Below, piece by piece: positions 10,830 to 18,726 of a stretch of DNA of 35,295 nucleotides (the stretch's first letter is position 1; each line of letters opens with the position of its first letter). The notes under the pieces were generated by a model. It saw only the letters and a list, made by a program, of their open reading frames with translations. It was not told where the DNA came from and searched no databases. Both the position numbers and the translations under genes were made by a program. This DNA comes from Pseudomonas endophytica (GTDB lineage: Bacteria > Pseudomonadota > Gammaproteobacteria > Pseudomonadales > Pseudomonadaceae), in contig NZ_LLWH01000175.1 in NCBI RefSeq assembly GCF_001411475.1, positions 1 through 35,295 of the forward strand, given 5' to 3'.

Positions 10830-10841
10830 GTGACCGGTCAC
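10830..10841. promoter_or_regulatory. 12-bp palindrome upstream of tetR gene
   Basis: GTGACCGGTCAC is a perfect palindrome in the interval between the divergent TetR and LuxR-type genes. TetR-family autoregulatory operators often look like this (RutR sites contain TGACCA-N2-TGGTCA). It differs from the CTGTCA-N4-TGACAG motif, so one of the two may belong to another regulator. Confidence 0.4.
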
Positions 10842-10896
10842 GGCGCCTGTGTATGCGCGAAGTTTTTGTAAGTTCGTCGTCAGAAAAGTGTTCACA

Positions 10897-10912
10897 CTGT
10901 CATTTATGACAG
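10897..10912. promoter_or_regulatory. second copy of the CTGTCA-N4-TGACAG operator
   Basis: CTGTCAT (10897-10903), TT, ATGACAG (10906-10912) is a perfect inverted repeat with the same core and spacing as the palindrome at 5772-5795. It lies about 130 bases ahead of the likely start of the LuxR-type gene and upstream of the divergent TetR gene. Confidence 0.5.
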
Positions 10913-11043
10913 GTTCCAAGGAAGACAGAACGGTTTATAAAGAAGTTCATACCGAAGAAAAAACCTACAGGATTTATCTCTCTTCTAGAGGAATTTTTCC
11001 TACACATCACTTACGGTTTTTTGATCTATGGGAGCGACTTGCC

Positions 11044-11328
11044 ATGCATCAGCCTCAATCAGTGACCAGTGGACAATCAACACGTCGTACCAAACAAATC
11101 CAGAACAGCGAGATCAGTGTCAGCGCTATCAAGCTCACCCCTAAAGAAAAAGAAGTCCTCGCCTGGGGAGCGATGGGCAAGACTTCTTGGGAGATTGCAC
11201 TGATCTTGAAATGCACGGAGTCAGGGGTCAATTTTCATTTCGGTAATATTCGACATAAATTCGGTGTCTCCAGCCGCGCTTCAGCGTTGATCAAAGCCAC
11301 AGCCTTGGGCCTGGTGACGCCTTACTGA
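11044..11328 (+). CDS. small LuxR-type HTH regulator
   Basis: A protein of about 94 residues, almost entirely a GerE/LuxR DNA-binding domain ([22 protein letters not shown], then [25 protein letters not shown]). It has no autoinducer-binding or receiver domain. The open frame extends upstream to 10849, but the ATG at 11044 has GGGAG nine bases ahead and begins just before the conserved domain, so I choose it. The upstream extension would be a poorly conserved-looking 65 residues. The 16-bp operator copy at 10897-10912 sits upstream, hinting at co-regulation with the pyrimidine cluster. Target genes are unknown. Confidence 0.75.
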   Translation: MHQPQSVTSGQSTRRTKQIQNSEISVSAIKLTPKEKEVLAWGAMGKTSWEIALILKCTESGVNFHFGNIRHKFGVSSRASALIKATALGLVTPY

Positions 11329-11439
11329 ATGCCAATGAGATAGCGGCTGCGACTGCCGGTCATACCTATTGAATGCAAGCATAATCAAGGCACCTCAAGG
11401 CTTCACAGCGCCTCATGCCCTTCAAAGATGGCACCCCAC

Positions 11440-11464
11440 GCGTAGTGCCCACTGAGCACTACGC
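11440..11464. terminator. terminator hairpin between convergent genes
   Basis: GCGTAGTGC (11440-11448) and GCACTACGC (11456-11464) form a perfect 9-bp stem with a 7-base loop between the LuxR-type gene and the SPOR lipoprotein gene. It could terminate both. Confidence 0.55.
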
Positions 11465-11490
11465 TAAGCCAGAGTGTGATGTGCAGGGGC

Positions 11491-11847
11491 TTACGGCGAA
11501 GGTGGCAGCTCTATCACATCGGTTTCAATCCCTTCGAGCTTGGGCTTGAGTTTGATCTGCTCTTGCACTTGCTTGGCTTGAGCCTCGGTCGCGTAGGGCC
11601 CGATCAAGAAACGTTGCACACCGTCTTTTTCGAGAATGTAGGGAACAAAACCATTATCCATCAGCCTGCCAGTGGTATCAGTGATCGTGGCTCTCTGGCC
11701 CTCAGTGAGCTCCAATGCCCAGTGAGCCACGGGCACTTGGACGACCGCCGAGTGAGAAGCTGCTTTAGCCCGCTCAATTTTATCGTTAGACTCCTGACCG
11801 CAAGCCGCCAAGGCCAATATTGCTGTCATCACGATGACTTTACGCAC
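11491..11847 (-). CDS. SPOR-domain lipoprotein
   Basis: A 118-residue protein with a lipoprotein signal (MRKVIVMTAILALAAC; lipobox LAAC, so Cys16 should be lipidated). Residues about 42-113 form a SPOR-like repeat domain (WALELTEGQRATITD, YILEKDGVQRFLIGPYATEAQAKQVQEQI). SPOR domains bind denuded peptidoglycan at the septum, so a cell-envelope role is likely. The start is GTG with AGGGG about 7 bases upstream. No obvious operon partner. Confidence 0.8.
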   Translation of the reverse strand: MRKVIVMTAILALAACGQESNDKIERAKAASHSAVVQVPVAHWALELTEGQRATITDTTGRLMDNGFVPYILEKDGVQRFLIGPYATEAQAKQVQEQIKLKPKLEGIETDVIELPPSP

Positions 11848-11970
11848 TGCATTACCCCTATCTGTTTGAGTGGGTCGATTTTATCACTGGGGCAGTGGCG
11901 TTTGCTCTCCTTGAACAAATCAAATCCGCCCCTATTTAAGCTTCATAGGAATGAGTCTTTCTCGCTTAGG

Positions 11971-12000
11971 GAATTTTACCTCTGGCTATGACGTCTGTAA
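11971..12000 (+). promoter_or_regulatory. possible AlgU (sigma-22) promoter of csrA
   Basis: GAATTT (11971-11976), a 17-base spacer and TCTGTAA (11994-12000) resemble the GAACTT-N16/17-TCTGA type. Pseudomonas rsmA is known to have an AlgU-dependent promoter. The -35 differs from consensus, so confidence is low. Confidence 0.3.
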
Positions 12001-12099
12001 TGAGCGGCACATTTTTAAGCACTTAGCAGTATTCTGTAGCCATGACCAAAGCCGCACCGTCTTAGAGACGTGCCTTACAAAGCCATCAAGGAGAAAAAA

Positions 12100-12288
12100 A
12101 TGCTGATACTCACCCGTAAAGTTGGTGAAAGCATAAACATCGGTGACGATATTACGATCACTATTTTAGGAGTCAGCGGCCAGCAGGTCAGAATCGGCAT
12201 CAATGCGCCAAAAGACGTCGCGGTTCACCGTGAAGAAATTTATCAGCGCATCCAGGCAGGCCTGTCAGACAAAGGCAACCAGCCGTAA
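12100..12288 (+). CDS. csrA: carbon storage regulator CsrA/RsmA
   Basis: A 62-residue RNA-binding regulator. The beginning [18 protein letters not shown], the [19 protein letters not shown] segment and the length are those of CsrA/RsmA. It binds GGA motifs in mRNA leaders and controls secondary metabolism, motility and biofilm; small RNAs of the RsmY/Z type normally titrate it. ATG 12100 follows AAGGAG by 6 bases. The frame is also open to 12070, but the conserved N-terminus fixes the start. AAGGAG itself holds a GGA, allowing autoregulation. Pseudomonas often has several paralogues (rsmA, rsmE). Confidence 0.95.
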   Translation: MLILTRKVGESINIGDDITITILGVSGQQVRIGINAPKDVAVHREEIYQRIQAGLSDKGNQP

Positions 12289-12301
12289 GCCTCCGAGGTA
12301 T

Positions 12302-12341
12302 CAGCCCTTGGAGTGAGTGTCAGGGCTGCCCTGCCAGCCCT
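12302..12341. terminator. alternative hairpins after csrA
   Basis: CAGCCCT (12302-12308) pairs with AGGGCTG (12322-12328), and AGGGCT (12322-12327) can instead pair with AGCCCT (12336-12341). The two stems exclude each other. They lie just after the csrA stop and probably include its terminator. Confidence 0.45.
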
Positions 12342-12581
12342 CCACGATTTTAGATATACCCCCTCCTTCTAGTTATCTGCAGCCACCCCCCCTGTGATTG
12401 TTGACCATTATGCACTGCTGACTTGACCATATTGAGGTTTGCGACCACGCTCAATCCTCGCAGAAGACTCAAACCATCTGAATCACTGCGAGCCAAAGCG
12501 CGGGTGCGTTGTGGCTAATGCAAAGAATCCTCTTAATATCAGCCCATTGGGCTGGACCTGTATCGTCAAGGAATGAAAGAC

Positions 12582-13118
12582 ATGTCCGATCTAATCGTAG
12601 TGGGATTTCCAGACAGCGGAACCGCCGATCGCGCCCTTAGCGAGCTGGTTGCCTTAAGCAAAGAGTATTTGGTTGAACTGGACGATGCGGTCATTGTTGT
12701 GCGCAACGCTGAAGGTAAGATCCACATCAAGCAAAGTGTCAACCTGACAGCGATTGGTGCTACCTCGGGCTTGGTCACGGGTGGGCTTTGGGGCGCACTG
12801 GTTGGCTTACTGTTTCTCAACCCGCTGGCAGGTTTTGCCATCGGCGGCGCGCTAGGCGCTGGTGCCGGTGCATTGTCTGGCTCGTTAAGTGATTTCGGGA
12901 TAGACGACACCTTCATCAAAAACCTTAGCGACACCATTCCAAACAACTCGTCTGCGCTGTTTGTGCTACTGCGCAAGTATCAACCCGAGAAAGTGTTAGA
13001 AGAGCTACAAAAAGAAGGTTTCGAGGGCAAGGTACTGCGCACCTCGCTGTCACCTGAACAAGAGCAAAAGCTACAGGAAGCCCTGTCTCATCACGTGCAG
13101 CCTCAACCTGCAGCCTAA
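12582..13118 (+). CDS. DUF1269-type membrane protein
   Basis: A 178-residue protein. Residues 1-60 form a soluble alpha/beta part (MSDLIVVGFPDSGTADRALSE). Residues about 65-112 form a glycine-rich hydrophobic hairpin (ATSGLVTGGLWGALVGLLFL, AIGGALGAGAGALSGSL), and a soluble C-terminus includes FVLLRKYQPEKVLEELQ. This is the DUF1269 pattern; function is not established, and relatives are often stress-associated. The ATG at 12582 has AAGGA nine bases upstream, whereas the ATG at 12573 would overlap that site, so 12582 is chosen. A perfect 11-bp hairpin follows the stop. Confidence 0.82.
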   Translation: MSDLIVVGFPDSGTADRALSELVALSKEYLVELDDAVIVVRNAEGKIHIKQSVNLTAIGATSGLVTGGLWGALVGLLFLNPLAGFAIGGALGAGAGALSGSLSDFGIDDTFIKNLSDTIPNNSSALFVLLRKYQPEKVLEELQKEGFEGKVLRTSLSPEQEQKLQEALSHHVQPQPAA

Positions 13119-13145
13119 TTGCTTGTAGCCAGTCTTGTATTTGAA

Positions 13146-13174
13146 CTTCGACTGCCGATGCCGGGCAGTCGAAG
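13146..13174 (+). terminator. terminator of the DUF1269 gene
   Basis: CTTCGACTGCC (13146-13156) and GGCAGTCGAAG (13164-13174) form a perfect 11-bp stem with a 7-base loop, 28 bases after the stop, followed by CTTT. Confidence 0.65.
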
Positions 13175-13520
13175 CTTTGCATGCGCGCTTTACTCGCCGT
13201 GAATTCCCGCCAAATTCGTGAACTGGGCACATCGTTGACTGTCTCTTACAGGTACAACCGTGGTGCGCATGGGCTCAATAAATAGGCTTAGCCACCCCTC
13301 TAGATAGCGACTCAGGACTGCTCTTATGCGCCGGCAGTGTTACTGTAGCCAGCGCTATCATGGCTAAGTAGAGGGTGTTGCGTTAAGTGCGACTATGCTC
13401 AAATCCAATGAATCCAAAGACGTAAGAGCTGGGACCTCTCGATCGGCAAATGCGAATTGCTGATATGCACTCATAAAGCTGCGCCACGCCATTTTCGATC
13501 CCGCTCACAGGAAGCCCACA
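13175..13520. other. gap upstream of ppnN
   Basis: No gene or clear repeat is seen. The last bases carry the AGGA ribosome binding site of ppnN; its promoter should lie here but I cannot identify it. Confidence 0.4.
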
Positions 13521-14894
13521 ATGGTTCAAAGACAAGTCATTAATGCTTCGGTCAGCCCTAAAGGCAGTCTGGAGACGCTCTCGCAACGTGAAGTGCAACA
13601 ACTGAGCGAAGTTGGCTCAGGCAGCAGTTACACACTGTTCCGCCAATGCGTACTGGCTATCCTTAACACTGGCGCCCACGTCGACAACGCCAAAACCATT
13701 CTTGAAGCCTACAAGGATTTCGAAGTTCGGATTCACCAACAAGACCGTGGCGTACGCCTTGAGCTACTCAATGCGCCCGCAGATGCCTTTGTTGACGGAG
13801 AAATGATCGCCAGCACTCGTGAGATGTTGTTCAGCGCCCTGCGTGACATTGTCTACACCCAAAGCGGCCTTGACAGCCCACGGATTGATCTGAGCACGTC
13901 TGCTGGCATCACCGATTACGTGTTCCACCTTTTACGTAACGCCCGCACTTTGCGTTCTGGGGTGGAGCCCAAAATTGTTGTGTGCTGGGGCGGTCACTCG
14001 ATCAATACCGAAGAGTACAAATACACCAAAAAAGTTGGCCATGAATTAGGCTTGCGCAGCCTTGACATTTGCACCGGCTGTGGCCCCGGCGTGATGAAAG
14101 GCCCGATGAAAGGCGCGACTATTTCTCATGCCAAACAACGCCTAGTGGGCGGACGTTATCTAGGCCTGACTGAACCTGGCATTATCGCGGCTGAAGCACC
14201 TAACCCCATCGTTAACGAGTTGGTTATTTTGCCAGACATCGAAAAACGCCTTGAAGCGTTTGTGCGGGTCGGCCACGGCATTATTATCTTTCCCGGCGGC
14301 GCGGGTACGGCAGAAGAGTTTTTGTATCTGCTCGGGATTCTGATGCACCCGGACAATCATGACGTGCCCTTCCCAGTTATTCTGACCGGCCCCAAAGAAG
14401 CAGAACCTTACCTGCAACAGCTGCATGAATTTGTTGGCGCCACCTTGGGCGAGGCCGCGCACAAACACTACCAGATCATTATCGACAACCCGCCTGAAGT
14501 AGCCCGCCAAATGACTGCCGGGCTTAAACAGGTGAAACTGTTTCGGCGCGAGCGTAATGACGCGTTCCACTTCAACTGGTTATTGAAAATTGATGAAGGG
14601 TTTCAGCGACCGTTCGACCCGACCCATGACAACATGGCCAGCCTGCAATTGCGCAGCGACCTACCACCGCATGAGTTAGCCATTAATTTACGTCAGGCGT
14701 TCTCCGGGATCGTGGCAGGTAACGTGAAAGAGAAAGGTATACAGCTGATCGAACAACACGGCCCGTACGAGATTCACGGTGATGCCGCGATCATGAAACC
14801 GCTGGATAAACTGCTGCATGCGTTCGTCAAACAACATCGCATGAAGCTACCCGGCGGCGCAGCCTATGTGCCGTGCTATCGCGTCGTCAGTTAA
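13521..14894 (+). CDS. ppnN: nucleotide 5'-monophosphate nucleosidase PpnN
   Basis: A 457-residue cytoplasmic enzyme of the LOG (lysine-decarboxylase-like) family that splits purine and pyrimidine nucleoside monophosphates into base and ribose 5-phosphate. Residues about 155-330 hold the LOG core (VCWGGHSI, CTGCGPGVMKGPMKGA, and the PGGAGTAEE motif near 257-265). N- and C-terminal extensions match the YgdH/PpnN form, which (p)ppGpp controls in E. coli. ATG follows AGGA. It stands alone, closed by a 14-bp perfect hairpin. It is not obviously linked to the pyrimidine cluster, though free bases from it could feed that pathway. Confidence 0.93.
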   Translation: MVQRQVINASVSPKGSLETLSQREVQQLSEVGSGSSYTLFRQCVLAILNTGAHVDNAKTILEAYKDFEVRIHQQDRGVRLELLNAPADAFVDGEMIASTREMLFSALRDIVYTQSGLDSPRIDLSTSAGITDYVFHLLRNARTLRSGVEPKIVVCWGGHSINTEEYKYTKKVGHELGLRSLDICTGCGPGVMKGPMKGATISHAKQRLVGGRYLGLTEPGIIAAEAPNPIVNELVILPDIEKRLEAFVRVGHGIIIFPGGAGTAEEFLYLLGILMHPDNHDVPFPVILTGPKEAEPYLQQLHEFVGATLGEAAHKHYQIIIDNPPEVARQMTAGLKQVKLFRRERNDAFHFNWLLKIDEGFQRPFDPTHDNMASLQLRSDLPPHELAINLRQAFSGIVAGNVKEKGIQLIEQHGPYEIHGDAAIMKPLDKLLHAFVKQHRMKLPGGAAYVPCYRVVS

Positions 14895-14909
14895 CGCAGC
14901 GACCAACGT

Positions 14910-14949
14910 GTGTTGAGGTTTCATCGGTGTCACCCTGAAACCTCAACAC
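14910..14949 (+). terminator. terminator hairpin of ppnN
   Basis: GTGTTGAGGTTTCA (14910-14923) and TGAAACCTCAACAC (14936-14949) form a perfect 14-bp stem with a 12-base loop, 16 bases after the ppnN stop codon. Confidence 0.7.
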
Positions 14950-15012
14950 GTCTAAGGCTTTGTACTAAATGTATCAGCGCTCGGTTAAGCAGCCTTGAAA
15001 ACAGGCTCGGAA

Positions 15013-15699
15013 TCACTGGCACACTTCAAATAAACTCAGCGCTTGCTGATAAACCGCTACACGCCCCGCATGACCATTCAACCCGCCATTAATAGATTTA
15101 GTAACGGCTTCAAAGTCGTCGCCGTCGGCCAACCTATTGACGCGTCGCATATCCCAATACCACCCTGCGCTGGCCACAGCCCATTGCCATTCTTCTAACA
15201 GTTGGGGCGTTGTCAGTAATCGCTCGTCTGCAAATAGCGCGAGGCTGCACGCACGGTAGTTATTCTTTCCGGTGACTTGGATCAAGCCTCGCCCCCGATA
15301 TAACCAACCCTCCCCCGACACCTCAGATCCATTACCCAAGCGATCGCTGTAAACCCGGTTGGCAATAGCCTCAGGCTTGCGGTGCAAACCTTGTGCATCC
15401 GCATTAGGCATGCGGCGCAAACGACTGCCATCCTTGACCATAATGTATTTACCAGCAGAGTCTTTTTGGGCGAAACGTGTACCCCAAGTCATGGCCAAGC
15501 CATCAGCGCTGTAATTCAGGTTTTCTAAAAGCACCGTAAAACCAGCACTTTCATGTCCCACTTGGGAAAGAAAAGCAGCTACCCGCCGCGGGGTATTAAT
15601 CTGATACTGGTTTGTTACCGCCTGAATAAACGGTAAATAAATATCTACAAACCGCGCACTCTTCGGAAATAACTGCAACATGTTTTCTCGACTTAACAT
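15013..15699 (-). CDS. GH19 chitinase/endolysin-like glycoside hydrolase
   Basis: A 228-residue protein of the glycoside hydrolase 19 lysozyme-like group. Visible features are QVGHESAGF (catalytic acid probably Glu50), NYSADGL, the WGTRFAQKD stretch, RGRGLIQVTGKNNY (about 138-152) and TKSINGGLNG near the end. There is no signal peptide, so it may act as a phage- or tailocin-type endolysin released through other means, or as a toxin cargo; no phage genes are adjacent. ATG 15699 is preferred over the GTG at 15702. The chitinase name common for this family is misleading; peptidoglycan is the likelier substrate. Confidence 0.82.
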   Translation of the reverse strand: MLSRENMLQLFPKSARFVDIYLPFIQAVTNQYQINTPRRVAAFLSQVGHESAGFTVLLENLNYSADGLAMTWGTRFAQKDSAGKYIMVKDGSRLRRMPNADAQGLHRKPEAIANRVYSDRLGNGSEVSGEGWLYRGRGLIQVTGKNNYRACSLALFADERLLTTPQLLEEWQWAVASAGWYWDMRRVNRLADGDDFEAVTKSINGGLNGHAGRVAVYQQALSLFEVCQ

Positions 15700-15877
15700 C
15701 ACGCTTCACTCTTTATTATAAAAACAAAAGTGAAGCATCTTTTAAGCGCTAAAACTGCCTTATAACATTCAAATAGAACTTACCCACTGACATCGCAGAA
15801 TCAACTGACACACGTTTTGATTTGATCTCGTTAACTGCCTGCAATAACACTCCAAACAAACCACTGCGTTGGTAGAG

Positions 15878-15898
15878 CGGGCAACACACGTTTGCCCG
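15878..15898. repeat. small inverted repeat
   Basis: CGGGCAA (15878-15884) and TTGCCCG (15892-15898) form a 7-bp stem 22 bases beyond the stop of the minus-strand mini-ORF. No T-run follows in either direction, so a terminator role is uncertain. Confidence 0.35.
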
Positions 15899-15919
15899 AG
15901 TCTATTTACAAACCGCTGC

Positions 15920-16006
15920 TCACGCTGGCGGAATGGTTGCCAAAATACCAATACCCACCGTCAGTACTAAAAAACCGCCTAAAAACCACGCCATCTTACC
16001 CATCAT
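15920..16006 (-). CDS. 28-residue single-span membrane mini-protein candidate
   Basis: Reads MMGKMAWFLGG, then FLVLTVGIGILATIPPA, then stop. It has one hydrophobic helix of about 20 residues after a single lysine. A CGGGGAAAT ribosome binding site precedes the first ATG by 4 bases and the second ATG (16003) by 7. It is followed, 220 bases on, by the GH19 gene on the same strand. Function is unknown to me. It could be a regulatory small membrane protein, or a holin-like partner of the endolysin, but nothing proves that. Very short length keeps confidence moderate. Confidence 0.45.
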   Translation of the reverse strand: MMGKMAWFLGGFLVLTVGIGILATIPPA

Positions 16007-16323
16007 ATTTCCCCGTCAAATCTACGAATAAACAGGTGCAGAACATCGGGCGGCAAGCGGCGAGTGCAGCTTGAATCTCACGCTCTTGCCTGTCTCGAGA
16101 GGTTGAGGGCAAGTGTGCGCCTTGATCTGCACTCATAACAGATGCAGATCAGGCGAAATAATACGGATCAGTTGCCGGGTAATACAAAGTGGCCGCTTGC
16201 GACGTTGCGCTGACGTTGAAGATCAAAAGATCGCGAGCAAGCTCGTATGGCAACCACACACTTTCTGTTGGCCAATACACCACCGCGGAGCTGCCGCAGG
16301 CTGCGATCTTTTGCTGTGGCTGT
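16007..16323. other. gap downstream of the TonB-dependent receptor
   Basis: No gene is supported. It holds an inverted repeat, TGATCTGCA (16123-16131) with TGCAGATCA (16143-16151), extendable by GCC/GGC past a bulge, and two REP-like pieces at 16228-16250 and 16295-16312. The inverted repeat may end transcription of the receptor gene. Confidence 0.45.
16228..16312. repeat. REP-like pair
   Basis: AAAAGATCGCGAGCAAGCTC starts near 16226, and GAGCTGCCGCAGGCTGCGAT followed by CTTTT lies near 16290-16315 in opposite orientation. Both share the GATCTTTT core with the elements at 2455, 23375 and 33198. An inverted pair in an intergenic region is typical of Pseudomonas REP doublets. Confidence 0.55.
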
Positions 16324-18432
16324 TTAGAAGTGGAATGACACTCCAGTGGTGACGTTAAAGGGATCACCCGGATAGAAGTTGGCTGAGTCTTGCCCTTTTG
16401 CGTCGTAGGCAGTGTTGGTCGCGGTGGCATAGCGTTGATTGGTCAGGTTGCGAGCATCAACAAACACTTCCCATTTATTGCTCGGCGCTTCGTAGCCCAC
16501 TTTTGCGCCCCAAAGGGTATAAGACGGCGCGCTTAAGGTGTTGGCAAAGTCGACGTAATAGCTAGAAGCCGCACGGGCATTCAGTTGTGCGTAGAAACCA
16601 CCGTTTTGTCGGTATTGCAGTTCGGCCTGATACACCTGACGCGGCAGACCTGGCAGTTGGTTGTCTCCAAAGGTCGAGTCGTTACGGTAGTGGAAGTCGT
16701 TCAAGGTGTAGGCCTGACGCAGCGATAAGCTGTCGCCATTTTCACCTTCCCAAAGCAACGCATTGAGCCCGGCCTCTATGCCTTGGTGAATGGTGGGGCT
16801 GCCATTGGACGTGGCCACCAATTGATCCTGAGTGGCGGTGGCTTGGCGCACGACCACTGAGAGCAACTCCTTCTGCACCCACGAACGGTACACCGTCAGG
16901 CTGCCGTCAAAAATCCCATGCCCACCGCGAATCCCGAACTCTACGGTGTTGGCTTTTTGTGGACGAACATCGCGAATGTAAGGGGTTCCGGTGCTGCCCA
17001 ACTGCCAAGTGACGGGAGGATCAACCGAACGGCTGACGTTGCCAAACAGTTCAAACTCCGGGGTTAGCTGATAGCGCAAACCAAGGCGCGGAGCCAAGTC
17101 GGTTTCGCTGTATTCAACGCCGTTGGGGAATGTGCTGGTATTGACGCTGGTGGTGTATTGGATGTCTGCCTTACGTTTGATATTGATCAACGAGAGGCCA
17201 CTGGAGAGCCAAGTTTTGTCATTCAATTGCAACTCGTTGCCCAGCGAGAACACCGTATCGCGCGAGCCGGTATAGTCCGTTTTTTGCTGTGTCGCACCCG
17301 TTACCCGGCTGTGGGATTTAACGTCGGCCAAGTAAGCTTGGGTGTTGCTGAACGTTACGCTGCTGTCGCTGGGTAAGCCAAATAAGGTATCGCCGGTGCG
17401 CAGATAGCGCAGGGTCACGTTGATGTCTTTGGACCGCCAGTCTTGGGGTGTCGGGCTGTAGCGCCAGCCATTGAGCAGCGGGTAGTCGTTATACCCGAGC
17501 CCCACTTCAAGCTTGGCGTTATCGTCAAAAGTGTAAGTGGTCTTGCTCCCTAACAACATCGAGCCATCTTTTTTACGCCCAATGGGCACGGTGTTACTGG
17601 TGGGGTCATGCTTAAGTTGGTACTTGGTCAGCGTGTTGCCCTGTGTCAGGGTTTCTTCGCGATAGCGTACGAAGAACCGTGTCTCCAATTTCGGGTTGAA
17701 AACATAGCCAAAGTTAGCCACTAACCCTTGGCCCTTGTTGGACGTGTGGTCCTGATACCCGTCGCGCTGGTTGTGCAGAATGCTGACGTAATAATCCGCA
17801 TCGCCCACAACGCCGCCGGTGCTGAGTTGCGCCTTTTGATAACCGTAACTGCCCGCCTCAAAACGCGCGTAATTGCCTGGATCGGTTCGCCCGGTCTTGC
17901 TCACAAAATTAATGGCACCGCCCAGCGACAAAGCTGAATACAGGTAGGCGTTTGCGCCGTACAACACGTCGGTGTGATCCACCGCTTGCATGTCGAGCAT
18001 GTCTTCTTGGGTGCCGCCCGGCCCGGTCAATGGCAAGCCATCGAAGAGAAACTTAATCCCCAGCACGTACCCTTGATAGAAGGTGTTGAGGCCCGAACCA
18101 CGAATTGAAACTTTGTTGGCGCTGGACCCGCTGGTGGCTTGAGCAAACACGCCGGGCTGCAACGCTAAAACGTCCTCGGCATTGGCCGCACGGCCGCGCT
18201 CGATTTCGCGGTTGTCGACCACAGCAGTATTACCCGCCACTTTCTTTAATTCTTTTTGTGACTTCTGCGCCTCGCTGGCACCGGCTCCCGTCACTACCAC
18301 TGTAGACAACGTTGGATCGGTATCTTGAGCGGCCAGCGCCGTGGCTTGAACCAGCATCAGGAGAATCCCCATGCTGGAAGCAGTCGCCAGTGGACTACGT
18401 CGTATGACTCGATGGTGTGACGCACTGTTCAT
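16324..18432 (-). CDS. TonB-dependent outer-membrane receptor
   Basis: A 702-residue receptor. The signal peptide ends near TALAA. The mature start has a TonB-box-like TLSTVVVTG, then a plug domain (AEDVLALQPGVFAQ, NKVSIRGSGL, DVLYGANAY, LGGAINFVSKTG), a beta-barrel, and a terminal GVSFHF with final Phe. ATG 18432 has CAGGAG ten bases upstream; the longer frame to 18468 lacks one. It is divergent from its own tonB-exbB-exbD set, with a sigma-54 promoter candidate 70 bases upstream. Neighbouring monooxygenase and SfnR-like activator suggest an organosulfur ligand (compare SftP for sulfate esters) rather than iron. The ligand is inferred. Confidence 0.9.
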   Translation of the reverse strand: MNSASHHRVIRRSPLATASSMGILLMLVQATALAAQDTDPTLSTVVVTGAGASEAQKSQKELKKVAGNTAVVDNREIERGRAANAEDVLALQPGVFAQATSGSSANKVSIRGSGLNTFYQGYVLGIKFLFDGLPLTGPGGTQEDMLDMQAVDHTDVLYGANAYLYSALSLGGAINFVSKTGRTDPGNYARFEAGSYGYQKAQLSTGGVVGDADYYVSILHNQRDGYQDHTSNKGQGLVANFGYVFNPKLETRFFVRYREETLTQGNTLTKYQLKHDPTSNTVPIGRKKDGSMLLGSKTTYTFDDNAKLEVGLGYNDYPLLNGWRYSPTPQDWRSKDINVTLRYLRTGDTLFGLPSDSSVTFSNTQAYLADVKSHSRVTGATQQKTDYTGSRDTVFSLGNELQLNDKTWLSSGLSLINIKRKADIQYTTSVNTSTFPNGVEYSETDLAPRLGLRYQLTPEFELFGNVSRSVDPPVTWQLGSTGTPYIRDVRPQKANTVEFGIRGGHGIFDGSLTVYRSWVQKELLSVVVRQATATQDQLVATSNGSPTIHQGIEAGLNALLWEGENGDSLSLRQAYTLNDFHYRNDSTFGDNQLPGLPRQVYQAELQYRQNGGFYAQLNARAASSYYVDFANTLSAPSYTLWGAKVGYEAPSNKWEVFVDARNLTNQRYATATNTAYDAKGQDSANFYPGDPFNVTTGVSFHF

Positions 18433-18502
18433 TGATTCAATGCTCCTGCCTGTTAGTGAATGGAGCATCTATTCGAATAGTCCTGCTCTCAGGTTGATGT
18501 TT

Positions 18503-18518
18503 TGCAGGAGTCGTGCCA
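18503..18518 (-). promoter_or_regulatory. sigma-54 promoter candidate of the TonB receptor
   Basis: Read on the minus strand, TGGCACGACTCCTGCA. The -24 element is a full TGGCACG, the -12 element CTGCA differs by one base from TTGCA, and the GG-to-GC spacing is the required 10 bases. The start of transcription would be about 60 bases before the receptor ATG. Confidence 0.65.
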
Positions 18519-18531
18519 TCTAAAAAGTATC

Positions 18532-18547
18532 GAAATACGGGTATTTC
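18532..18547. promoter_or_regulatory. GAAATAC palindrome
   Basis: GAAATAC (18532-18538), GG, GTATTTC (18541-18547) is a perfect inverted repeat 14 bases upstream of the minus-strand -24 element. It could bind a regulator that blocks or assists the receptor promoter. Confidence 0.4.
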
Positions 18548-18726
18548 AGAGCAACTAACGTGTGCTGACCCAACAGTTTGCTAAGGGCCTGTTTGCATTT
18601 CAACAGTCGCCACAACAATGAGATTTACTTATAACAATTTGATCAATGTATATGCAATTTCAAGTGTCGACTACGCGCTTGCAATCCCCGCGCTAGAGCG
18701 GCCTTGTGAGTTTATTGCGCAGCAGG

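Noticed and set aside
15866..15899. GCGTTGGTAGAGCGGGC stretch resembling a tRNA D-arm
   Set aside because: No acceptor stem, anticodon arm or GGTTCGAATCC-type T-arm can be assembled around it, and the neighbouring inverted repeat does not fit tRNA geometry.
18609..18640. Fur-box-like AATGAGATTTACTTATAAC in front of the TonB receptor
   Set aside because: Too few matches to the GATAATGATAATCATTATC consensus, and the surrounding genes point to sulfur rather than iron.
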